Assembly: GCA_947625055.1 (NCBI GenBank)
Contig: CANQMT010000028.1
Span: 1-33,711 of the forward strand
Source: an uncultured Monoglobus sp.
GTDB taxonomy: Bacteria > Bacillota > Clostridia > Monoglobales > Monoglobaceae
Reading direction: 5' to 3'
DNA length: 33,711 bases
Shown: positions 22,616 through 30,818 of the stretch, piece after piece
Position numbering within the stretch: position 1 is the stretch's first letter
How the letters are laid out: each line of letters starts with the position of its first letter
Position numbers and translations under genes: made by a program
Notes under the pieces: generated by a model
What the model was told of the DNA's origin: nothing
Databases searched by the model: none
Seen by the model: only the letters and a program-made list of their open reading frames with translations

Positions 22616-25222
22616 CTAAAACCCCGTTTTTGCCCCTGTGTTCTGTTGTTCCGAAACAACATGTTTTACGGGAAGGTTTGACTTGAGCACAGCGGACGCG
22701 TTATTGCTTATTGTGCCGAAATCTTCTTCAAAAAGCACCCATGTGTTGCTTTCCTCGTCAAGATAATATTTGCGGTCGCTCAGCACCTCGGAGCCGTCTC
22801 CGTCCACCGTCACCGCTCCGTCCCACACGAGCACCGGATCCGCGGCATTTGTGTTGAACCGAACAAGCTCTATCCTGCCGCCGCGGTAGCCTTCGCGGTA
22901 TATCGCGTAGTATTTTCTGCCATCTGACGGCATTTCGGGATAGTCGTCAATATACGCGGTCTCGGAAAAGTCGTTCCAGCTCACGCGGTAGCCGAGACTT
23001 TCACTCAGAAAGCGCAGAGGTATCATGGTTCTGTCTCCTCTCAGCACAGGATAGGTGTCCATTTCAAAATCCGAGACGTTCACCCTCGCGATATTGCTGC
23101 CGACCGTGAACGAGATCACCGTGTCTTTATTCGCCGCGGTCGCGGTCTGCGCGCTGTCGTTCCAGCTCACCGTCATGCCCAGCGCCTCAAAAATTTTCCG
23201 CATCGGCACCAGCGTTCTGTCATTGAGCAGAATGGGGTCAACGTCAAAATCAAGGAACTCGCCGTTTAAGCTTACCAGAATTTTGTCAAGATTTCCGTCC
23301 TCGGACGCGGGCCAGAACGGTTCGCTCCACGTCTTTCCCTCGTCGGCGCTGAACAGCCGTTGGCCGTTTCGCAGCGTCACTATATATTTTCCGCCGCTGC
23401 ATGCCGCTTTTGAGGGCAGCGCGTCGAAATGGCTTTTTCCCATATAACAGAAATCATTGTCCAGGAAATATATGTCGCTGCATAAGTTTTGGAAATTTCC
23501 CTGAAAATTCGGATTGGCGTCCCACGCCTTAAAGCGCAGCATATATCCCTTGCCCGTCTCTGTGACCTCAAAATTGTCAAGGTTGCCCGCGAGCAGCTCT
23601 TTTGTTTCGGCGTCCGCGCCGCTCATATACCGATCATAATATTTGTTGTATATGGTGTCATAATCGGGAAGCGGCGTTTTCTCGGATGTCAGGAATGTCA
23701 GCTCCGGCTTTTCGTCGGAAATCCTGAACGCGTTTTTAAGGCCGCCGAGATAGTTCACGGGTAGCAGCGTCTCAAGCGAGAACTCCGTGGTCTTATGCGG
23801 CGGAAGCTCCGCGAAGGCGCAGGTGTCGGTGACAATGTTCGTGCCGTGCCCTCCCTTTGAGATGATCGGATGCTCCGTGCCGCTCCGCAGGCTGCCGTCC
23901 CTGTTCCTCATCGTGACTATAATTCCCGCCGAGGTCGACGCGTCATAGTTAAAATACCTTGTCCTGTCGCCGTTGTTGGTTATGCTTATGTTATAGCGCT
24001 CGGTCACTCCGTAATTGCCCATGCTGCATCCGTATCCGTGATTGTCCCGGCTCACGTCAAGCTCGAAATTCGGCGAATAATTGTCGGCTGTCATGCCGCT
24101 TTCGGGGATATATTCCTTTGTGTCGCTGTGATGCGTGTCAAACACCCACACGCTGTCACGCTTGCTTTGCGGCACGTTTTTGCCGTAATAATCAAGCTTT
24201 GACGGGTCATAATATTTAAGCGCGAGCATGTCGGACTCGGCGGTTATGTACTTTGACCAGATATCGTCCTGCGGATTTAAATTTGTGACCCAGCTTTCGA
24301 CCGTGACGGCCTCGGGCGTGTACTGATTTTTGAAAGTGACCGGAAGATAGCTGCCGTCCGAAACGCCGTCGTCGATCACATACTCAAGATCCGCCTCGAC
24401 CTCCGGCAGACTGTCGGCTACGCCCTTTAAGCATCTGTCGCGCAGATATGAGCCGAAAGCGGTCTTGTTTCGGTCAAAATCGGAGCGGTCGCCGAGCTTT
24501 CCGTCCTTTGAACGGAGCTCGACCACATTCATGTCGACCTTTCCCGAAAGCAGCTCGGTGTCCGCCGCCATAAACACCGGCAGGATCATTCCGCAGGCCG
24601 AATAATTGTCAACATAGCTGCTCAGCCACACTGTCTCACCCTTTTTTATCGTCACGGTCTTGGGCGAATAACCGCCGTTTTTAAACACGACGTCGGAATT
24701 CAGCATATATATGTCGCTGCCGAGCATTGTGGCGACCGCGTCCTCGGCTCCCCATGTGGGGTACTCGTATTTCATGTTCCCGCTCCCGTCAATGTATCTG
24801 CGGACCTTTGGGGTCTCAAACGCCGCTCTGTTTATCCTCAGCACCGAGTCCTCCTTCGCGGTTATCTCAAGGTCAAGCTCCACGTCAAAGCCGAGCCCCG
24901 AAGGGTTATAGTTTTCGTCATATCCGTAAGTGTAGTTGATATGAGTCAGATATATATAATATCTGTCGGGGCCCAGATCCGGGTTTGACATGGTGTATCT
25001 CGAATTCGGGTTCGACGGATCCGCCAAATATTCCCTGAATATGCCCTCGGTGTTGTTGCAGTAAATAAACTTTCCGCCGCCGACCGGCTCAAAATAAAGC
25101 TCCGCCGGTTTTACTTCTTCAGCGAAACATATACTTGACAAGCTCAGCATAAACAGTATAATAGAGATAACGGCGGCTAACTTTAATGCCGCTGCAATAT
25201 CCGTTTTGGTGTGCGTTTTCAT
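22616..25222 (-). CDS. Large exported protein with a copper-amine-oxidase-N (stalk) domain
   Basis: The protein is 868 residues and its function is unknown. The signal peptide is clear (hydrophobic 11-30, cleavage after CFA near residue 34). Residues about 38-640 are unassigned, rich in Tyr/Asp/Asn and probably beta-structured. Residues about 650-770 contain a typical stalk domain with two related halves: NDRTLVPMRKIFEALGMTVSWND and GDRTMIPLRFLSESLGYRVSWND. Such domains in clostridia occur in wall-associated proteins and have no copper oxidase activity. The final segment near 825 (SNTWVLFEEDFG) resembles other stalk-protein tails. AAAGG precedes ATG. There is no LPXTG or SLH motif. The TAG stop is followed by a further in-frame open stretch. 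Confidence 0.85.
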   Translation of the reverse strand: MKTHTKTDIAAALKLAAVISIILFMLSLSSICFAEEVKPAELYFEPVGGGKFIYCNNTEGIFREYLADPSNPNSRYTMSNPDLGPDRYYIYLTHINYTYGYDENYNPSGLGFDVELDLEITAKEDSVLRINRAAFETPKVRRYIDGSGNMKYEYPTWGAEDAVATMLGSDIYMLNSDVVFKNGGYSPKTVTIKKGETVWLSSYVDNYSACGMILPVFMAADTELLSGKVDMNVVELRSKDGKLGDRSDFDRNKTAFGSYLRDRCLKGVADSLPEVEADLEYVIDDGVSDGSYLPVTFKNQYTPEAVTVESWVTNLNPQDDIWSKYITAESDMLALKYYDPSKLDYYGKNVPQSKRDSVWVFDTHHSDTKEYIPESGMTADNYSPNFELDVSRDNHGYGCSMGNYGVTERYNISITNNGDRTRYFNYDASTSAGIIVTMRNRDGSLRSGTEHPIISKGGHGTNIVTDTCAFAELPPHKTTEFSLETLLPVNYLGGLKNAFRISDEKPELTFLTSEKTPLPDYDTIYNKYYDRYMSGADAETKELLAGNLDNFEVTETGKGYMLRFKAWDANPNFQGNFQNLCSDIYFLDNDFCYMGKSHFDALPSKAACSGGKYIVTLRNGQRLFSADEGKTWSEPFWPASEDGNLDKILVSLNGEFLDFDVDPILLNDRTLVPMRKIFEALGMTVSWNDSAQTATAANKDTVISFTVGSNIARVNVSDFEMDTYPVLRGDRTMIPLRFLSESLGYRVSWNDFSETAYIDDYPEMPSDGRKYYAIYREGYRGGRIELVRFNTNAADPVLVWDGAVTVDGDGSEVLSDRKYYLDEESNTWVLFEEDFGTISNNASAVLKSNLPVKHVVSEQQNTGAKTGF

Positions 25223-25321
25223 ATGATCATCCTTTCAAATTTGCCTTTATATTTTATATGACGACCAAAACGGCGGATTTGTTCCGGAAATTCAGCAAAA
25301 AATTTATAACGGGAGAAATTT

Positions 25322-27334
25322 ATGTCTGTTACCATAGCCCTCGCGGGGAACCCTAACTGCGGCAAAACTACAATATTCAACGCTCTCACCGGCTCGGAGC
25401 AGTATGTCGGCAACTGGCCCGGCGTCACCGTTGAGAAAAAAGAAGGGCGGCTCGTTTCCGACCCCGAAGTTACGATCGCCGATCTGCCCGGCATTTACTC
25501 GCTCTCGCCATACACTCCCGAGGAGGTCGTGGCGAGAAACTACCTTGTCTCCTCGCCGCCGGATGTTATTCTGAACATTCTCGACGGAACGAATATCGAA
25601 CGCAATCTATATCTCACCACCCAGCTCACGGAACTCGGAATTCCCATGGTCGTTATAATCAACATGGCCGACGTGCTCGAAAAGCGGGGCGACGTGATCG
25701 ACCTTAATAAATTTTCAAAGGCACTCGGCGGCTGTCCGGTCTTTGAAGCTTCGGCCTTGAAAGGCGGCGGGCTCAGATACGCGGTCGACGCGGCTGTCGA
25801 GGCGGCGGGGAAGAGTTCCAACACAAAACCCGTCGGCTTCTCGGCCCCTGTCGAGGAAACCGTGCTTGAGATACAAAAAATAATATCGCCCGTATGCGAA
25901 CGAAAAGAGCAGCTTCGCTTCTTTGCGGTTAAAGTCTTTGAGCGCGATGAAAGGCTTTCGGAGCTTATCGGAGATCTCCCCGAATCAGACAGGATCGAAG
26001 AGATAATCAAAAGAACCGAAAAAAAGCTCGGCGATGACGGCGAGAGCATAATAACCACCGAGCGCTACGCGAAGATAACCTCAATAATCAAAAAAAGCTA
26101 CATAAACCGCGCGGTCGGCGACGCACTTTCCGAAAAGATCGACAGCGTGCTGACAAACCGCTGGGCCGCGATCCCGATATTCGCAGTGGTCATGTTCGTT
26201 ATGTACTATGTTTCGGTAACGTCACTCGGCGCGATGTTCTCTGGCATAATAGAGGACAACATTTTCGGTGATTCGGGGATCGTCCCCGCCGCCGTCAGAG
26301 CGTTTCTGACAGCGATAGGCACTCATGAAAAACTTATCTCGCTGATAATCGACGGTATAATAGCCGGCGTCGGCTCGGTGCTGAGTTTTGTGCCGCAGAT
26401 AATGATCCTGTTCATTTTCATGGCGTTTCTTGAGGACTGCGGATATATGTCCCGCGTGGCGTTTATCATGGACGGAATTTTCAGAAAGATCGGGCTTTCG
26501 GGCAAGTCGTTCATACCGATAATAATCGGCACCGGCTGCGGCGTTCCGGGGATCATGGCCTCGCGCACGATCGAGAACGCGGCCGAGCGCCGTCTGACGA
26601 TAATCACGACAACGTTTATCCCTTGCAGCGCCAAGCTGCCGATGATCGCTCTGTTTTCGGGCGTTTTTCTCGGCGGCGCGTGGTGGGCCGCTCCCGCCGC
26701 GTATCTCATCGGGGCGCTGGCGATAATCATATCGGGAATAATTTTAAAGCGGCTCAGGCTGTTTAAAGGCGACTCAACGCCGTTTATCATGGAGCTTCCG
26801 CCGTATCATCTGCCGATCCCGAAAAACGTGTTTAAAAGCATGTGGAACAGAGTATCTTCGTTTGTGAAAAAGGCGGGCACCGTTATCCTGCTCTCGGCGA
26901 TCGTGATATGGCTGCTCTCAAACATCGGAATTAGCGGCGGACATATCGGATTTACCGACGACTTTTCGGTGTCTATCCTGTCATACATCGGCGGAGCCTT
27001 CGCATGGCTGTTCAGGCCGCTCGGCTTCGGAACGCGCGAGGCCGCGGTGGCCGTGCTCTCGGGCCTTATCGCCAAAGAAAACGTTGTCAGCACCCTCGCC
27101 GTGCTCTATCCCGGCGCGGATTTCGGTTCGGCTTTGCTCGGCGCATTCACGCCGGTTTCGGCCTTCGCGTTTCTGGTGTTCAATCTTTTGTGCGCGCCGT
27201 GCGTGGCCGCAATGGCCGCTATCGCCCGCGAAATGAGCAGCAAAAAATGGACCGCCTTCGCTTTGTGCTATCAAACGGTTTTCGCCTATATCGTCTCGCT
27301 TCTGATATATCAGATAGGCTCGCTGCTTATATAG
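25322..27334 (+). CDS. feoB: Ferrous iron transporter B
   Basis: Membrane Fe(II) transporter with a cytoplasmic G domain. G1 is GNPNCGKTT (9-17), followed by GNWPGVTVEKKEG (switch I, G2 Thr), DLPGIYSL (G3) and NMAD (G4). The membrane part begins near residue 280 and contains the two inverted Gate/core modules, with GTGCGVPGIMASR and PCSAKLPMI as conserved cysteine-bearing motifs. The length of 670 is at the short end. No feoA or feoC is adjacent, although these usually accompany it. GGGAG precedes ATG. It is divergent from the large exported-protein gene with a 99-nt spacer in which I could not identify a Fur/DtxR box. Confidence 0.95.
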   Translation: MSVTIALAGNPNCGKTTIFNALTGSEQYVGNWPGVTVEKKEGRLVSDPEVTIADLPGIYSLSPYTPEEVVARNYLVSSPPDVILNILDGTNIERNLYLTTQLTELGIPMVVIINMADVLEKRGDVIDLNKFSKALGGCPVFEASALKGGGLRYAVDAAVEAAGKSSNTKPVGFSAPVEETVLEIQKIISPVCERKEQLRFFAVKVFERDERLSELIGDLPESDRIEEIIKRTEKKLGDDGESIITTERYAKITSIIKKSYINRAVGDALSEKIDSVLTNRWAAIPIFAVVMFVMYYVSVTSLGAMFSGIIEDNIFGDSGIVPAAVRAFLTAIGTHEKLISLIIDGIIAGVGSVLSFVPQIMILFIFMAFLEDCGYMSRVAFIMDGIFRKIGLSGKSFIPIIIGTGCGVPGIMASRTIENAAERRLTIITTTFIPCSAKLPMIALFSGVFLGGAWWAAPAAYLIGALAIIISGIILKRLRLFKGDSTPFIMELPPYHLPIPKNVFKSMWNRVSSFVKKAGTVILLSAIVIWLLSNIGISGGHIGFTDDFSVSILSYIGGAFAWLFRPLGFGTREAAVAVLSGLIAKENVVSTLAVLYPGADFGSALLGAFTPVSAFAFLVFNLLCAPCVAAMAAIAREMSSKKWTAFALCYQTVFAYIVSLLIYQIGSLLI

Positions 27335-27403
27335 CCGCGTTTGACACGAATAATAAAATATTATATAATAATTGAAACACAAGTGAACACTGGAGGATTT
27401 TAT

Positions 27404-28066
27404 ATGCTTGAACAATCTAAAAAAGAATTTATTGAATTTATGATGAGCGCGGACGTGCTCCGCTTCGGCGACTTTGTGACAAAGAGCGGCAGGAATACGC
27501 CCTACTTCGTCAACACCGGCAACTACAGAACGGGAAAACAGATCGCGACGCTCGCGAAGTTCTACGCCGCGCTGATCAAAAACGAATGCGGCGATGATTT
27601 TGACTGCATGTTCGGCCCGGCCTACAAGGGTATTCCGCTCGCGGCCGCCGCGGCCGCCGCGCTGTATAACGAGCACGGAATCGACAAGCCGTATTTCTTT
27701 AACCGCAAGGAGGAAAAGGATCACGGCGAGGGCGGCTCTCTGGTCGGATATAAGCCGCAGGACGGCGACCGCGTGATCATTATTGAGGATGTTATCACGG
27801 CGGGCACCGCCATACGCGAGACGGTCCCGATCCTGACCGCCGCCGCGGACGTGAAGATCCCGCACATGTTCATCTCGGTCGATCGCTGCGAGGTCGGACA
27901 AACCCCGGGAAAAACCGCCGTTATGGAGGTCATGGAGGACTTCGGGATAAACGTCCACGCGATAGTGACCGTCCGCGACATACACGAATATCTGAAGCAG
28001 TCCGGCGAATACGCCTCGGTGCTTAAAAACATGGAATCCTACATGGAAAAATACTGCATACTGTAA
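27404..28066 (+). CDS. pyrE: Orotate phosphoribosyltransferase
   Basis: Converts orotate and PRPP to orotidine 5'-phosphate in pyrimidine synthesis. The PRPP-binding motif is VIIIEDVITAGTAIRE. FGPAYKGIPLAAAAAAAL and FNRKEEKDHGEGG (catalytic loop Lys/His) are also clear. GGAGG lies 7 nt before the ATG at 27404. The frame is open for 21 codons further upstream but these do not match the family. At 220 residues it is normal. It is isolated from other pyr genes and ends at a strong terminator, so it is probably a single-gene unit. No PyrR-type leader was seen. Confidence 0.95.
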   Translation: MLEQSKKEFIEFMMSADVLRFGDFVTKSGRNTPYFVNTGNYRTGKQIATLAKFYAALIKNECGDDFDCMFGPAYKGIPLAAAAAAALYNEHGIDKPYFFNRKEEKDHGEGGSLVGYKPQDGDRVIIIEDVITAGTAIRETVPILTAAADVKIPHMFISVDRCEVGQTPGKTAVMEVMEDFGINVHAIVTVRDIHEYLKQSGEYASVLKNMESYMEKYCIL

Positions 28067-28089
28067 ATGACCGTTACTAAGTTTGCCCA

Positions 28090-28127
28090 AAACGCTTGCC
28101 GCGCGTAATGCGCGGCGGGCGTTTTTT
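28090..28127 (+). terminator. Strong intrinsic terminator of pyrE
   Basis: A 15-bp stem (28090-28104 with 28110-28124, two G-U pairs, no bulge), with the 5-nt loop GTAAT, is followed by T6 at 28122-28127. It lies 23 nt after the pyrE stop. Confidence 0.95.
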
Positions 28128-28208
28128 GATCCGAAAACACAATATCGTCGGCTCCGCCGTCCCGCGCACAATAATTTTAAAATATTTTAAAAAAATTTCA
28201 TTTTCCTA

Positions 28209-28237
28209 TTGACAAACATATAATACGGTGGTATTAT
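28209..28237 (+). promoter_or_regulatory. Promoter of the heavy-metal ATPase gene
   Basis: Perfect TTGACA (28209-28214), a 17-nt spacer and TATTAT (28232-28237). Transcription would begin near 28244-28246, immediately before the palindrome at 28250-28263. Confidence 0.85.
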
Positions 28238-28249
28238 AATTATAACGCT

Positions 28250-28263
28250 TGAACATTTGTTCA
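28250..28263 (+). promoter_or_regulatory. ArsR/SmtB-type metal-sensor operator
   Basis: Perfect 6-2-6 palindrome TGAACA-TT-TGTTCA starting a few bases after the predicted transcription start. It matches the core of operators bound by SmtB/CzrA/CadC-type repressors. A bound repressor there would block RNA polymerase, giving metal-induced expression of the ATPase. No ArsR-family gene is in the window. Confidence 0.75.
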
Positions 28264-28291
28264 TATGTTTAGATGTAAAGGGGTGTTAATT

Positions 28292-30382
28292 TTGAAAACG
28301 AAAAAATATAAGATCGAAAATCTTGACTGCGCTCACTGCGGCGCGAAGATAGAAAAGCTCATAGGCGAGATGGACGGCGTGAGCGAGGCGGCGTTATCGT
28401 TCCCGACGATGCGGCTCACCGTCAGCGCCGAAAATCCGGACGCGCTGCTTCCCGAAATAATCAAGACCGCGCGAACCGTTGAGGATGAGATAACTTTTAA
28501 AGCGGAAGATGACGAAAGTCCTGAAGTTGAGGGAAACGAAAAATTTGAAAGGTTCACTCTCATCTCTGGAGGCGCACTCTATATCATCACTCTCATCATA
28601 CACGCGATGATCGGAGGAGACTATTCTGCGGGTCTTATCGCCATGCTCGCCGTTTCCTACATTCTTTTGGGCGGCGGAGTTTTGCTCACGGCCTTAAAAA
28701 ACATTCCCAAGGGCAAAATTTTTGACGAAAATTTTCTTATGGCGATCGCCACCGTCGGAGCCTTCATCATTAAAGAATATCCCGAGGCTGTCGGCGTTAT
28801 GCTGTTTTTCAGGATCGGCGAGCTGTTTGAGGACATAGCGGTCAAGCGCAGCCGCGGAAAGATAATGCAAGCTGTCGACATGCGCCCCGAGACGGTCAAT
28901 CTGATAAACGGCGATAAGATAATATCGGCTGCGGCGGAACTTGCGAGTCCCGGCAGCATCATACTTATCCGCCCGGGCGACCGTATCCCGCTGGACGGCA
29001 CGATCATCGAGGGCGAGAGCCGTATAGACACCTCCGCCGTTACCGGCGAGCCCGTTCCTATCAGAGCGGCGGTCGGCGACAAGATCATCTCGGGCTGCGT
29101 CAACACCTCCGGCGCTCTTAAAGTACGTGTAGACAGCGCGCTCAAGGACTCGATGGTTTCGAGAATACTTGAATCGGTTGAAAATGCGGCGGCAAGCAAG
29201 CCGAAGATAGACACGTTTATAACCCGTTTCGCTTCCGTTTATACTCCGATCGTAGTGGCTGTCGCTGCAATAACCGCGGTCGTTATACCGCTTTTGACTC
29301 ATCAGGACTTCTATCCCTGGATTTACACCGCCCTCAGTTTTCTTGTTATGAGCTGTCCCTGCGCGCTGGTGCTCAGCGTTCCTCTGGCATTTTTCTGCGG
29401 CATCGGCAAAGCGTCCGCTTCCGGAATACTTTTTAAAGGCGGGATCGTAATGGAGCAGCTCGCGGGGATCAAAGCGGTCGTTATGGACAAAACCGGCACT
29501 GTCACAGAAGGAAAATTCGCGGTGCGCGAAATCAAAAGCGCGATCGACGACAATGAGCTTTTGAGATGCGCTGCCTCGGCCGAGCTCGACTCCACTCACC
29601 CTATAGGCGGCAGCATTGTTGCAGAAGCGGAAATGCGCGGGCTGGAACTTTCGCGTCCCTCCTCTGTCGCCGAGATCTCCGGCAAAGGAGTAAAAGCGGT
29701 CGTTGACGGCGCCGAAATCCTCGCGGGAAGCGCGGCTTTCCTTAAAGATAACGGGATAGATGCGGCGGAACAAAAGACAAGCGCAGGCACCGAGGTCCAT
29801 ATTGCGATCAACGGAAACTACTCGGGCCTTATAACCGTTGCGGACGCGGTCAAGAACGGCGCGGCAAAGGCGGTCGCGGATATTAAAAAACGCGGCGTCA
29901 GGACCGCCATGCTGACCGGCGACAACGAATCAGCGGCCAAAGCCGCCGCCGAAATCGCGGGTATTGACAGCGTTTACGCCGGACTGCTGCCTCAGGACAA
30001 GGTCGAAAAACTCGCCTCGATACGAAAAGAAAACGGAGCGGTAATGTTCGTCGGCGACGGCATCAATGACGCTCCCGTGCTGGCCGGCGCGGATGTCGGT
30101 GCGGCGATGGGAAGCGGAGCCGACGCGGCAATCGAGGCCGCGGATGTGGTATTTATGAATTCAAATCTTGAGTCGATCCCCGAATCGATCTCCGTTTCCA
30201 AAAACACTGCCGCGATCGCTAAAGAGAACGTCATATTCGCTCTTGCGATCAAAATCGCGGTAATGATTTTGGGCATTACCGGAATTTACTCCAATATGTG
30301 GCTGGCAGTTTTCGCCGACACCGGAGTCGCATTCCTGTGCATTTTGAATTCGGTGAGAATGTTGTTTAAAAAAATCAAATAA
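28292..30382 (+). CDS. cadA: P1B-type heavy-metal ATPase (Zn/Cd/Pb efflux type)
   Basis: Membrane pump that exports divalent soft metals using ATP. An N-terminal metal-binding domain has DCAHCG (C13, C16). Later come TGEP (actuator), CPC in the sixth membrane helix (MSCPCALVLSVP), phosphorylated Asp in DKTGT, STHPIG, and GDGINDAP. These identify P1B; CPC together with the LDCAHC form is typical of the Zn/Cd/Pb (CadA/ZntA) subgroup rather than Cu pumps. A TTG at 28292 follows AAAGGGG by about 8 nt and gives 696 residues. The ATG at 28265 would lie inside the operator region. Regulation is likely by an unlinked ArsR/SmtB protein. Confidence 0.9.
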   Translation: MKTKKYKIENLDCAHCGAKIEKLIGEMDGVSEAALSFPTMRLTVSAENPDALLPEIIKTARTVEDEITFKAEDDESPEVEGNEKFERFTLISGGALYIITLIIHAMIGGDYSAGLIAMLAVSYILLGGGVLLTALKNIPKGKIFDENFLMAIATVGAFIIKEYPEAVGVMLFFRIGELFEDIAVKRSRGKIMQAVDMRPETVNLINGDKIISAAAELASPGSIILIRPGDRIPLDGTIIEGESRIDTSAVTGEPVPIRAAVGDKIISGCVNTSGALKVRVDSALKDSMVSRILESVENAAASKPKIDTFITRFASVYTPIVVAVAAITAVVIPLLTHQDFYPWIYTALSFLVMSCPCALVLSVPLAFFCGIGKASASGILFKGGIVMEQLAGIKAVVMDKTGTVTEGKFAVREIKSAIDDNELLRCAASAELDSTHPIGGSIVAEAEMRGLELSRPSSVAEISGKGVKAVVDGAEILAGSAAFLKDNGIDAAEQKTSAGTEVHIAINGNYSGLITVADAVKNGAAKAVADIKKRGVRTAMLTGDNESAAKAAAEIAGIDSVYAGLLPQDKVEKLASIRKENGAVMFVGDGINDAPVLAGADVGAAMGSGADAAIEAADVVFMNSNLESIPESISVSKNTAAIAKENVIFALAIKIAVMILGITGIYSNMWLAVFADTGVAFLCILNSVRMLFKKIK

Positions 30383-30438
30383 GACCGGAATATTTTTTTC
30401 AACTTTGAAAGGCTTGTCCGACATGTGCGGCGGGCGCT

Positions 30439-30693
30439 TTACCGCGTCGCTGCCGCCTTGTCCTTCTCGGTAAGCATTGCCAAATGTTCCGAGCTCCACG
30501 AAGCCTTGATCATCCCGCCCGACCAATAATCGCAAAGCGGCTGAACTATATGCTCAACAAGATCACGCTCCGGATCATACGGCCTTGTCGTTCCGTCAGT
30601 CTGCATAACAACCGATGTCGTTTTCCACGGCATTTTTCTCCACTTCCGCATCTCCTCGATTTCCTCGGGCGTCCTCTTCCGCTTGTTTGCCAT
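30439..30693 (-). CDS. Small basic-N-terminal protein of unknown function (84 aa)
   Basis: The protein is not recognised. The start is the ATG at 30691-30693 with GAGGTG about 7 nt upstream; an ATG three codons earlier would overlap the ribosome site. The N-terminus is strongly basic (MANKRKRTPEEIEEMRKWRK), which may bind nucleic acid. The middle holds TTRPYDPERDLVEHIVQPL. No membrane segment, zinc motif or coiled coil is seen. It is divergent from the serine recombinase gene, 125 bp away, a position where recombination directionality factors or transcription regulators often lie. That role is a guess from position only. The 30383-30438 spacer holds nothing recognisable. Confidence 0.6.
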   Translation of the reverse strand: MANKRKRTPEEIEEMRKWRKMPWKTTSVVMQTDGTTRPYDPERDLVEHIVQPLCDYWSGGMIKASWSSEHLAMLTEKDKAAATR

Positions 30694-30818
30694 ATAAATC
30701 ACCTCGCTACATCATATTCAAATCGAATATACGCGTTCATTCCCGCACGCCTCTGCGCCGCATTTTTTCAAACAAGTTGCACGCTGTGTTTGCATATATA
30801 AATAACGGAGGTAAATTC

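Noticed and set aside
26981..28171. Long minus-strand open frame (396 codons) opposite feoB and pyrE
   Set aside because: It lies antisense to two certain genes, has no family-like motifs, and is Arg/His-rich as expected of antisense reading in GC-rich codons.
28694..29800. Long minus-strand open frame (368 codons) opposite cadA
   Set aside because: Antisense shadow of a complete P1B ATPase; no ribosome site or recognisable domain.
30400..30450. Possible cotJC N-terminal remnant near the cadA end (short GG-x-ASL-like reading)
   Set aside because: Only a few residues resemble the fragment and the codons before and after do not match the family; treated as chance.
30615..30818. Longer N-terminus for recombinase 1
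   Set aside because: The catalytic resolvase domain starts at the ATG at 30819 with an ideal ribosome site; the upstream part is the antisense of the divergent small gene.
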